Below are positions 1 through 6,156 of a stretch of 8,511 nt of DNA, one piece after another. Where the stretch lies: contig JBCBJZ010000151.1 of assembly GCA_038522635.1 (NCBI GenBank), positions 1 through 8,511 on the forward strand. The letters run 5' to 3'. A program made the position numbers and the translations under genes. Source of the stretch: JBCBJZ01 sp038522635 (lineage in GTDB: Bacteria; Pseudomonadota; Alphaproteobacteria; Rhizobiales; Hyphomicrobiaceae). The notes below the pieces were generated by a model. That model was not told where the DNA came from, did no database searches, and worked only from the letters and a program-made list of their open reading frames with translations. The first letter of the stretch is position 1. Every line of letters starts with the position of its first letter.

Positions 1-96
1 ATCGGCTTCAGCTGGAATCACCTGAGACGAAAGATGAGCGGCAAAACAACAGCTTAGATGTCGGTTCCGCTTCAAGCTGAAGCGAACCGACTCTAG
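1..96. repeat. RIME-like mosaic palindromic intergenic repeat
   Basis: The stretch has two palindromes joined by a spacer. The right one (61-90) is a near-perfect hairpin: TCGGTTCCGCTTCA at 61-74 pairs with TGAAGCGAACCGA at 78-90, with one bulged C and a 3-base loop. The left one (about 4-19, centred on TTCAGCTGGAA) is degenerate and held partly by G-T pairs. The spacer contains GCGGCAAAACAAC and the element ends in CTCTAG. Known: rhizobial genomes carry many mosaic intergenic elements (RIME) of about 100 bases made of two palindromes, and the spacer and CTCTAG look familiar from such repeats. The family assignment is from memory, and the element may start left of the window. No protein-coding signal was seen here. 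Confidence 0.6.
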
Positions 97-172
97 GTCG
101 GCCTGCAAACCCGTGACGCTTCTGGCTCAATCGAGAAGACAACGGCCGTCGCCAGAGCTTCGCAACGCCCCG

Positions 173-201
173 TTGGATTTTGAGCGGCGAAGCATTATCT
201 T
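173..201 (+). promoter_or_regulatory. sigma70-type promoter of the 6S RNA gene
   Basis: TTGGAT (173-178) and TATCTT (196-201) are separated by 17 bases. A start 7-8 bases after the -10 box falls at 208-209, exactly where the closing stem of the predicted 6S RNA begins. That agreement between two independent signals is the main support. The promoter may also supply readthrough transcription to engB, since no terminator is visible between the two. Confidence 0.6.
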
Positions 202-208
202 CGCATCC

Positions 209-375
209 ATGCAGGGCTGCGGGGTGCGTCAGGCGACACTGATCCCGGGGGCCTATAAATCTCGCAAGGGAGCTGACCCTGACGGGGATCGTGGTCCTCG
301 TCACTCGGCGCCCACCTACTTTTTGTAGGGATCCTGCGGGTTCAACTTGCGCCAACGGCTCACGCGGCTCTGCAT
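209..375 (+). ncRNA. ssrS: 6S RNA (regulator of RNA polymerase)
   Basis: 6S RNA binds the housekeeping RNA polymerase holoenzyme by mimicking an open promoter and dampens transcription in slow growth. The predicted fold matches the family. A 13-bp closing stem pairs 209-221 with 363-375 (two G-U pairs). It continues through 222-229 with 355-361 and GGCG (232-235) with CGCC (350-353). A large central bubble follows, with TGATCCCGGGGGCCTATAAA on its 5' side. On its 3' side is a small hairpin, CCTAC-TTTTT-GTAGG (315-329), then CGGGTTCAAC; these resemble the 3'-side hairpin and GGGTTCAA of E. coli 6S. The length of about 167 bases is typical. No T-run follows, so the 3' end is probably made by processing. 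The call rests on structure and remembered sequence features, not on a covariance search. The engB start lies only 16 or 58 bases downstream, depending on the start chosen. Confidence 0.78.
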
Positions 376-432
376 TCCTGCCGCCCTCGCGTGACGGCGC
401 CTCTCCTCCCTCTCAAGCGCAAAGCGGCCGCC

Positions 433-1143
433 ATGGCATCGGATAACGGGGCTTCTGACGATCCTATGCCGGAAAACGGGGACCCGCCGCCGTCCGCAGC
501 CCTGAACCTCACCGAACCGACCTTCGACGAGGAGGCCCTGCGCGCCGGCGAAACGCTGTTCGAGCGCGCCTGGCGCTTCAAAAAAGGCGTGGTCGCGATG
601 GACGGTCTGCCGGATGCGAACCGCGCGGAGATCGCCTTCGCCGGCCGCTCCAACGTCGGCAAATCGAGCCTGATCAACGCGGTGATGCGCCAGAACGGCC
701 TCGCCCGCACGTCGAACACGCCGGGACGCACGCAAGAGCTGAACTTCTTTGAGACCGACGCACCGTTGTACGTGGTGGACCTGCCCGGCTACGGCTTTGC
801 CAAGGCGCCCAAGGACAAGGTCGACGCCTGGACCGACCTCATCAAGACCTACCTCAAGGGGCGCCCGTCGTTGGTCCGCGTTTTCGTGCTGATCGACGCG
901 CGCCACGGCGTGAAGGACGTCGACCGCGCGATCCTGACCATGTTGGATGAAGCGGCGGTGACCTATCAGGTGGTGCTGACGAAGGTCGACAAGATCAAAG
1001 CGGCGGGGCTGACGAAGCTCATCGCTGCAACGCAGGACGCTTTGAAGCGCCATCCCGCCGCCTTCCCACACGTGCTGGCGACCTCTTCGCAGAAGGCCCA
1101 AGGTATCAGCGCGCTACGCGCCACAATCGCTCAGCTCCTTTAA
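433..1143 (+). CDS. engB: ribosome biogenesis GTP-binding protein EngB (YihA/YsxC)
   Basis: EngB is a small TRAFAC-class GTPase of the cytoplasm needed for late assembly of the 50S ribosomal subunit. All G motifs are visible, numbered from the longest reading (GTG at 391): G1 GRSNVGKS 85-92, G2 region SNTPGRTQ 108-115, G3 DLPGYG 130-135, G4 TKVD 197-200, and G5 around TSS 231-233. The GTPase core is intact and full length. The first 45 or so residues are polar and acidic and look disordered, as in many alphaproteobacterial homologues. The start is uncertain: ATG 433 is preferred; GTG 391 would begin 16 bases after the 6S RNA end, and ATG 466 is also in frame. None has a clear Shine-Dalgarno sequence. 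In many Alphaproteobacteria engB lies next to argB; here the two are about 5 kb apart because of the minus-strand cluster. No promoter of its own is visible, so it may depend on readthrough from the 6S promoter or from an upstream gene outside the window. Confidence 0.95.
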   Translation: MASDNGASDDPMPENGDPPPSAALNLTEPTFDEEALRAGETLFERAWRFKKGVVAMDGLPDANRAEIAFAGRSNVGKSSLINAVMRQNGLARTSNTPGRTQELNFFETDAPLYVVDLPGYGFAKAPKDKVDAWTDLIKTYLKGRPSLVRVFVLIDARHGVKDVDRAILTMLDEAAVTYQVVLTKVDKIKAAGLTKLIAATQDALKRHPAAFPHVLATSSQKAQGISALRATIAQLL

Positions 1144-1153
1144 ATTCGTACGC

Positions 1154-1368
1154 ATCAGGTGGGAGCCGAAGCCGAAGGCCGGCAAAGAGCGTTCGTACGG
1201 CTCAACAGAAAGAGGGGGCAGGACAACCGCTTGTTGTTGCTTGTCCTTTCGGGTTGTCCTGCCCTCGGCGCTTGACGGCGCGGCCCGCGTGACCATGAAA
1301 GCCACGACCAGCCGAACCATCCCCCGCTGCCGAACTGTGTACTCAAGGCGCGCTGCGTCCCACCTGAT
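1154..1368. repeat. 11-bp inverted repeat bounding the engB/minus-cluster spacer
   Basis: ATCAGGTGGGA (1154-1164) and its exact reverse complement TCCCACCTGAT (1358-1368) lie 10 bases after the engB stop codon and 7 bases before the stop codon of the convergent gene. The 215-bp interval holds no credible gene. It contains the strong hairpin at 1216-1264, and the palindromic word TTCGTACG occurs at 1145-1152 (just outside) and at 1192-1199. The arrangement could be a degenerate small non-autonomous element, an insertion scar or an RNA structure; no target-site duplication was recognised. Confidence 0.45.
1216..1264. terminator. strong hairpin between convergent genes, candidate bidirectional terminator
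   Basis: GGGCAGGACAACC (1216-1228) pairs perfectly over 13 bp with GGTTGTCCTGCCC (1252-1264), with a 23-base loop. TTGTCCT occurs twice (1241-1247 in the loop, 1254-1260 in the arm), so the left arm could pair with either copy. The position between convergent genes suits a terminator. On the minus strand the hairpin is followed by CCTCTTTCT, a weak T-rich tract; on the + strand there is no T-run. It may therefore end the minus-strand cluster better than engB, or act as an RNA stabiliser. Confidence 0.5.
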
Positions 1369-1375
1369 CTAAGCG

Positions 1376-2203
1376 TCAGATCGAACTCCGCACTGAGGCC
1401 GACGGCGCCAGCCCGCTGAGGGCGAAGATCTCATCGAGTTTCTGCAACACGATGTAATTGGGATCGTTGCTCAGCCGCGCTTGCAGTTGCCGCTTGAGAT
1501 CATCGGCGTTGGCCAGCGAAGCGGCCTCCAATTGGCACAGCAAATCGTAATCCTGCGACGTGCGGGCGAGGGCTGCACGCGCATCGCGGCGCAACGCCTC
1601 GCAGTCGCGCATGAACGCTTCAGACGCCCGGGTCTTGTCGTGATCGCTGAAGAGTTGGCGAATGCCTTCGATCGCTTCGCCGATCGTTGGGCGCGGCTCC
1701 GCTGTGGTGTTTTTGGCCACCGACGCGCGGCTCACTGCGGCTTCTGAGGTTGCCGGGCGAGGCGCCAGCGGGGTCAGTCCCGTTGCCGCCGCTGTTGCGC
1801 GGTTCGGCGCGGAGCGTCGCGTCAGGAAGGTGAGCATCAACTTGTGGATGTCGGCAGGCGGCGCAGGTAAGCGGGCGGTGGGCTTCGCAACGCTGTTCGC
1901 CCCGACAAGCCCGGGCATCGCTTCTTGAGCCGCGTGTGGAACCGGCGGAGCCGACGCAGCCGGATGGTCGTTAACCATCGTCGCCGGCCGTGGCAGCGGC
2001 GGTGCTTGCGGCCCGCGTTGCACCCCGCCGTGCAGCGGTGGCGGTGACGGCCGTGGCGGCACCATTGAAGGTGCCGGCGGCGCAGGCGCAATCGCCCCAT
2101 TGCCAGCGGCCGAAATCTCAGGCGCTGAGCGCTGCAGCACCGGCTCCGCCTTACTTTCGGGCTGACCCAAAAATCCCATGGTTCCCAACCGTGCTTGTCC
2201 CAA
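1376..2203 (-). CDS. proline-rich protein with C-terminal helical domain shared with its neighbour
   Basis: I do not recognise a named family. The 275-residue protein has two parts. Residues 1-170 are rich in proline, alanine and serine and look disordered, with one short hydrophobic helix-like segment at 118-129. Residues 172-266 look alpha-helical and end in a domain whose key positions are D218-Y219, L221-L222, L225-E226, R243-L244, D247, Y250 and K255-L-D-E258. The same residues appear at a constant offset of 111 in the protein encoded just upstream (2279-2743). No signal peptide or membrane segment is seen, so it is probably cytoplasmic. The start is TTG at 2203, chosen for the good ribosome site GAGGTGA; an in-frame ATG at 2179 would shorten it by 8 residues. 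It is the last gene of the minus-strand cluster, 75 bases after its neighbour, which suggests co-transcription. It could be an adaptor joining partners through the helical domain; function unknown. Confidence 0.78.
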   Translation of the reverse strand: MGQARLGTMGFLGQPESKAEPVLQRSAPEISAAGNGAIAPAPPAPSMVPPRPSPPPLHGGVQRGPQAPPLPRPATMVNDHPAASAPPVPHAAQEAMPGLVGANSVAKPTARLPAPPADIHKLMLTFLTRRSAPNRATAAATGLTPLAPRPATSEAAVSRASVAKNTTAEPRPTIGEAIEGIRQLFSDHDKTRASEAFMRDCEALRRDARAALARTSQDYDLLCQLEAASLANADDLKRQLQARLSNDPNYIVLQKLDEIFALSGLAPSASVRSSI

Positions 2204-2209
2204 CGTGCA

Positions 2210-2216
2210 TCACCTC
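2210..2216 (-). promoter_or_regulatory. ribosome binding site that decides a TTG start
   Basis: On the minus strand GAGGTGA ends with GAGGTG 7 bases before the TTG at 2203. The ATG at 2210-2208 is out of frame, touches this site and opens only a 19-codon frame, so it is not the gene start. The in-frame ATG at 2179 has only a weak site (TTGGGAACC) before it. Confidence 0.55.
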
Positions 2217-2278
2217 AAAAGCCGATCGTGGCGCGATGCCGCGCGCCCCCTGCACCCAGGTGCGCCCCCTCGGCCCGC

Positions 2279-2743
2279 CTACGCAGGCAACGCTTCCAAC
2301 GCCTCATCGAGCTTCAGCAGAGCCTGGTAACGCCGGTCGCACCCCAGGCGTTCCAGCAATTCGCTGAGGCAAGCGTCGCGCCCCGGCAGGTCGCTGCGTT
2401 CAAGATCCAGCAGCAGCCGATAGTCGGTCGAACCCGCCGTCAATTCCTGCTCCAGTGCGGTGCGTAGTCGCGCGAGCGACGTGCGCATCGACGCCTCATC
2501 GCCAGCGTTCACCGTCGCGCCCGATGCCGCCACCGCCGACCCGTCGAGCCGCACAACCCGCGCACCGGCAGCTGCACCGCTCGCCTCATCGACCACCACG
2601 ACCTCATCGCCCGCATCCGTGAAGTCTGCGCCGTCGCCATCAGCCATCGTCCATGTCCCGGCCGCGACAGGGCTCGCGCTGAAGAGCGTGAACCCGTCCA
2701 ATTCAAACAAGCTGCGTTCGCTCACAGCGCTAGCGTCCACCAT
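2279..2743 (-). CDS. small protein with paralogous C-terminal helical domain
   Basis: No family is recognised. The 154-residue product has an N-terminal half (about 8-80) with aromatic and valine-rich strands and many glycines and aspartates, probably a small beta-rich domain. The C-terminal half (about 86-152) is helical. It aligns without gaps to the C-terminus of the next protein (encoded at 1376-2203): D107-Y108, L110-L111, L114-E115, R132-L133, D136, Y139 and K144-L-D-E147 are shared, about 22 identities over 55 residues. No signal peptide or membrane segment is present. ATG 2743 is the only standard start, but its ribosome site is weak (GGAG 15 bases away). The frame stays open for 28 more codons upstream to a TAA at 2828 and reads protein-like text (PDYIAELLSHRRD), so the true N-terminus may be longer through a non-standard start or a sequence error. 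It lies between the Clp-N protein and its paralogue and is probably part of the same system; function unknown. Confidence 0.75.
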   Translation of the reverse strand: MVDASAVSERSLFELDGFTLFSASPVAAGTWTMADGDGADFTDAGDEVVVVDEASGAAAGARVVRLDGSAVAASGATVNAGDEASMRTSLARLRTALEQELTAGSTDYRLLLDLERSDLPGRDACLSELLERLGCDRRYQALLKLDEALEALPA

Positions 2744-3129
2744 CGTCGTCGCGCCCCACTCCGCACGGCCACCGCCGCTCCCATCGCGGCGATGACTTAG
2801 TAACTCGGCGATATAATCGGGCCATGGTTATGGTGATGCCATGCCCGCATCCGGTGATGCGGGGGCTGTGCGTTGTTCATCCGAAGCTTGCGCACATGTT
2901 TTCAACACAGCGGCAGGGCGCTTTTTATTGAGCTCATTCAGTGCGCTAGGCCTTTGCGCCCCGAGCGATCGCACAGCTTGAGACAAAGTCAGCGCAAGAG
3001 CTGAAGCCTGCGCCTCCAGGCTCAGGCCATTGCGCGCACCTCGCTTGTTGCGGCCACAGGCAGACCGCCTCAATGGGTCGACTCGAGAGGGGATGACTGG
3101 GCGAGGATCGCTCGAAAACGCGACTGAGC
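2744..3129. other. 386-bp intergenic region inside the minus-strand cluster
   Basis: No convincing gene was seen. The notable structure is a perfect hairpin, CCCGCATC-CGGT-GATGCGGG (2844-2863); the word GGTGATGC occurs at 2832-2839 and again in its right arm at 2853-2860. A minus-strand frame at 3073-2828 (81 codons) is in phase with the downstream gene and separated from it by a TAA, but its composition gives no clear coding signal. The minus strand has TTATAT near 2816-2811, a possible -10 box for the downstream pair of genes, but no matching -35 box. The region probably holds the leader and perhaps the promoter of the 2743-1376 gene pair. Confidence 0.4.
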
Positions 3130-5886
3130 CTAAAGACCGACCTTGGTCAGCAGCGTTTGCAAGCCGCCACTCGCCACCAACGCCACGCCCGCACCGACCA
3201 CCGCGGCAAGTGCCAGCCCTCCGAGCGTCAGCGCCAGACGCCCGTAATCACGCGCAATGCGCAGGTCGACCACTTGCATGGGCAGATCGATGTCGGCCGG
3301 GCGCCCACTTGGCTGAAGCGCCTTGATGGAGGCGGTCAATTGCAACGTCGCCTGCCCCGGCTTCGAGGGAAACAGCGCCCACCGCCAGCTCACCGTATCG
3401 TCATGCATGGCACCCGGTGCCGCACGGCTCCACTGCGCTTCCGGCGACACGGGCTGGATCACCACATCGCCATCGATCGCGCGCAACCGAAGCTCCAATG
3501 CGGCAAAAGCCACAGCGATCGTGTGCTCGCCTTCAGCGCGCGCTTCCTGCGGGGGGTGGATCGCTTCCAGTGTCGCCCGGGGCACGCTGATCTCGGTGAG
3601 CGCGGGGCGGTTGGCACGCAGCGAACGCGGGATCGCCTTCGCAAGGTCGCGCATTTCAAGCGGCGGCGGTGGCAGGGCTGCGGGTACGTTCGCCCTGGTT
3701 GGCGCGGCGGTTGGCGCTGCGCCTTGCGGGGCGCCCATACTGGGCGCCTGCGGGTTTTGCGGATGCGGCGCGCGCGCTTGGGCCGACCCGCCCGGCCCTG
3801 CGCCTGGCGCGGCGGGCTGTGCTTGGTGAGCCTGCGGGTAGGGCTGCGCCGGGGTTGGCAACGCCTGCTGCGCGGGCGGCGTCGCGGGCGCACCGTAGTG
3901 GATGTTCGCGGGCTGCAGCGGCACGTCGAACGGACTGGGGGCGAGCCCTGGCGAGCCTCCGCCGCCTGGGTTAGCTGGGCCACCTGCTCCAGCTGGGGCG
4001 CCTACATTTGCCGGTGGCAGCGGCACCTGTGGCGATGGTGGATGCCCCCCGGCAGGCCCGGGCGCTGGCGCTGCCAAACTCATGTCAGGCGCGCTGCCCG
4101 GCTGCCCCTCGCCCCCTTCAAGAGGCACGTGCTGAGGCTGAAGCTGCGGCTGGGGCGGCAACTGGGGCTGGGGCTGTGCTTGAAGTTGAGGCGGTGGCGT
4201 TGGCAACGCGCGAGGCGTATCAGCAGCGGCACCCGGCGTCTCTGCACTGCGCTGCAAACGCGCCAAAGCCTCGGGCGTCAACGCGGTTGGTGCGGGCGGC
4301 AGCGGCAACGTGCCTGAGGGGAGGGGCGCGGACGCTGGAGGCGCAAGGCTCGGATCGAACGCGGGGAACGCGTCAGCTGGTGGTGCTGATCCGGTCGTAG
4401 CAGGGGAACCGGCAGCCTCCGGAACGGCCCCGGACCCGGACCCGGGCGACAGCGAAGGAGCGGGCTCCGACGACGGCGAGGGAGTCGGCAACAGGGCTGA
4501 CGCTGGATGGGTGGCCGGCACAGGAGCCTGCGTCGCCTGCGCTTCCGGCGCGCCCCCAGGCGCAGAAGAAGGCGCCAAAGAGGGTGGCAAACGCGGCGCT
4601 ACTTCCTGCACCGTTGAAGGCTCGGGCGGTGGCACAACGCCAGCGAAACCGGGCTGCGGCCGCTCACCGGCAGGCTCTTGCGTTGCCGGCGGCACCGGCT
4701 GGCCCACACCGTCGACGCTCGGATCGAACGCTGCGTGCGATGGCCCTAACTGAGGCGCGTTTGGCGCAAGGGACTGCCCCGCGCGACCCGGGGGCGGACC
4801 AGCAAGCGGCGGTGCATCCGTTGGCGCTTGCGGAGCGGTCTGCGGCGCCTCCGCGGCCGCGTTAGGGCGACCGCTACGAATCCGCTGGCGGACCTTCGCC
4901 AAAATTTCATCAGCCGACTCGAGTCGTTGCGGAATATGCGCGTGCGTGCGCTCCGGCGGCTGCGGCTCGGTCTGCTGTGGCCTCTGAGAGGCAGACGCGA
5001 GGTCCTGTTGGTGCGGCGCTGCCGACCCAGCCGGTTCCGGCGCCAGACCTGGCGCCTGTCCCGAACCTGGTGGCGTCCCCGGACTTGGTCCCGGAATTGT
5101 CCCCGGACCTGATGCGGCGGCGGGCGCCGGCCCACGCTGCGGCAACCCCGAGGGCGGCGCATGCGGCACATCCGCCGGCACCGCCTGTGGTGCGCCTCGA
5201 GGATGGGCCGGTGTGAGCGCAGCGCCCACCGAACCTGTCTGATCTGCGTGGCCTTGCGGCGGCGCAACGTCCGTTGACGGCGCCACCGCCTGTGGCAACC
5301 CGGCTGCCCCGTTCGTTTGCGCGGGGCGCGACACACCAACGCCTGCGCCGTGCCCGTTCAAAACGCCCGCGCTCCCCGCGCCACCGACGTTGCCCGCATT
5401 CGGCGACGGCGCCGCCAAGCCCTGCGTCGCAAGTGTTTGCGCCGGGCGCCCGTGCAGCACCCGGATCGCGTTATCGAACGTCAGCCCCTGGCCGTTGAGA
5501 AAATCCGCCGCCGGGCTCTGCCCATCGCCGATCATCGCGGCCAGCAGCAGTGCGCTGTTGACCGGCTGCTGCGAGCGCTGACCGGCCGCACCAGCGGTCT
5601 CGATCACCCGCGTCAACTGCGTGTCGCTATGCACGGGCGTCCCATTCGGATCCGGCGGCAAGCGCCCGATGTGCCCGGCAAGCTCGGTGCGCAAGCGGCC
5701 ATCGTCGACGCCGCACGCGTGCAGCAACGCCAGCGTCTCGGCATCATCCGTCAACGCCAACAACACGTGCTCGGTGGTCACCCGCGCATGGCCGCACTCG
5801 CGCGCGTAACCCAACGCACGTTCAAAACTCGCATCGAGCTGCGGTGTGCGCACCATCGCGGTGCCCTGTGGCGTCACTGGCGCCAT
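3130..5886 (-). CDS. ClpA-type N-domain protein with long proline-rich linker, C-terminal beta domain and membrane anchor
   Basis: This 918-residue protein is not a Clp ATPase: it has a double Clp N repeat but no Walker A or B motifs. Domains in order: Clp N domain about 14-147 (first repeat includes TTEHVLLAL 37-45 and a C-G-V-D turn near 58; second repeat 88-147 ends with a ClpA-like IRVLHG); a linker 148-742 made mostly of proline, alanine, glycine and glutamine; a compact domain 745-882 with W819 and a DD-x(3)-W-x-W signature (829-836) followed by P840 and G844, probably a beta sandwich; a hydrophobic segment 885-907 and a short tail. There is no signal peptide, so the tail anchor should leave the Clp N domain in the cytoplasm. 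Clp N domains normally bind substrates or adaptors such as ClpS. The linker contains a charged amphipathic helix at about 321-340 and two AFDPS motifs. ATG 5886 is the longest start; ATG 5856 (residue 11, MVRTPQ) lies closer to the usual Clp N beginning. It is first in the minus-strand cluster and divergent from argB. Role unknown; a membrane-tethered recruitment protein is inferred. Confidence 0.88.
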   Translation of the reverse strand: MAPVTPQGTAMVRTPQLDASFERALGYARECGHARVTTEHVLLALTDDAETLALLHACGVDDGRLRTELAGHIGRLPPDPNGTPVHSDTQLTRVIETAGAAGQRSQQPVNSALLLAAMIGDGQSPAADFLNGQGLTFDNAIRVLHGRPAQTLATQGLAAPSPNAGNVGGAGSAGVLNGHGAGVGVSRPAQTNGAAGLPQAVAPSTDVAPPQGHADQTGSVGAALTPAHPRGAPQAVPADVPHAPPSGLPQRGPAPAAASGPGTIPGPSPGTPPGSGQAPGLAPEPAGSAAPHQQDLASASQRPQQTEPQPPERTHAHIPQRLESADEILAKVRQRIRSGRPNAAAEAPQTAPQAPTDAPPLAGPPPGRAGQSLAPNAPQLGPSHAAFDPSVDGVGQPVPPATQEPAGERPQPGFAGVVPPPEPSTVQEVAPRLPPSLAPSSAPGGAPEAQATQAPVPATHPASALLPTPSPSSEPAPSLSPGSGSGAVPEAAGSPATTGSAPPADAFPAFDPSLAPPASAPLPSGTLPLPPAPTALTPEALARLQRSAETPGAAADTPRALPTPPPQLQAQPQPQLPPQPQLQPQHVPLEGGEGQPGSAPDMSLAAPAPGPAGGHPPSPQVPLPPANVGAPAGAGGPANPGGGGSPGLAPSPFDVPLQPANIHYGAPATPPAQQALPTPAQPYPQAHQAQPAAPGAGPGGSAQARAPHPQNPQAPSMGAPQGAAPTAAPTRANVPAALPPPPLEMRDLAKAIPRSLRANRPALTEISVPRATLEAIHPPQEARAEGEHTIAVAFAALELRLRAIDGDVVIQPVSPEAQWSRAAPGAMHDDTVSWRWALFPSKPGQATLQLTASIKALQPSGRPADIDLPMQVVDLRIARDYGRLALTLGGLALAAVVGAGVALVASGGLQTLLTKVGL
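4348..4731. repeat. 15-bp direct repeat within the linker coding region
   Basis: GCTCGGATCGAACGC occurs at 4348-4362 and again at 4717-4731. On the minus strand both copies encode the end of an AFDPS motif in the disordered linker of the Clp-N protein (around residues 386-390 and 509-513). This suggests either an internal duplication within the linker or conservation of a short binding motif. Confidence 0.5.
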
Positions 5887-6085
5887 AACCTCTCAAGCCT
5901 TCCGCATGCGGGGCGGCATTGCTTCCTCGCAAGCGCGCAGGTTAAGGGAAAGAGAGCCGGCAAAACAGAGGCTTACTCGCCTCATCCCCGTCCTGTTAAC
6001 TGCCGCCCGCGCGCAGCTGATGCAGCGCTCAAGGCATCGGCCCGCCCGCGCAGCCGTTCAAACAGCCAAATGTGCGCAAATTCCG

Positions 6086-6113
6086 TTGAGCCGCCTGCCT
6101 CAGCCGCTATAAC
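6086..6113 (+). promoter_or_regulatory. sigma70-type promoter of argB
   Basis: TTGAGC (6086-6091) and TATAAC (6108-6113) are 16 bases apart. Transcription would start near 6120, leaving a leader of about 37 bases before argB. The promoter lies in the 270-bp region between argB and the divergent Clp-N gene (5887-6156). No clear promoter for the divergent gene was found there, and no operator could be defined. Confidence 0.55.
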
Positions 6114-6156
6114 GCTCGCGCGTTTCACGCCATAGCTCTTTCCGCAGGACCCCACC

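Noticed and set aside
8..355. Minus-strand open frame across the left region
   Set aside because: It overlaps the repeat, the promoter and the 6S RNA, whose structure explains the sequence better.
1114..1346. Short minus-strand frames in the engB-convergent spacer
   Set aside because: They run through the hairpin and inverted repeat, lack ribosome sites and encode no recognisable domain.
2812..2817. Perfect TATAAT on the + strand
   Set aside because: No -35 box at a suitable distance upstream, and no + strand gene downstream for it to drive; all real genes here lie on the minus strand.
2828..3073. 81-codon minus-strand frame between the Clp-N gene and the 154-residue gene
   Set aside because: No ribosome site, no recognisable domain and ordinary composition; kept only as part of the intergenic description.
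3157..4317. Long + strand open frame (386 codons) opposite the Clp-N gene
   Set aside because: It is arginine- and tryptophan-rich text produced by the antisense of proline/alanine-rich, high-GC codons; the minus-strand frame has clear domains at both ends.
3130..5886. Clp protease ATP-binding subunit (ClpA/ClpC) as the product name
   Set aside because: Only the N domain is present; no Walker A, Walker B or ClpP-docking loop was found in the remaining 770 residues.
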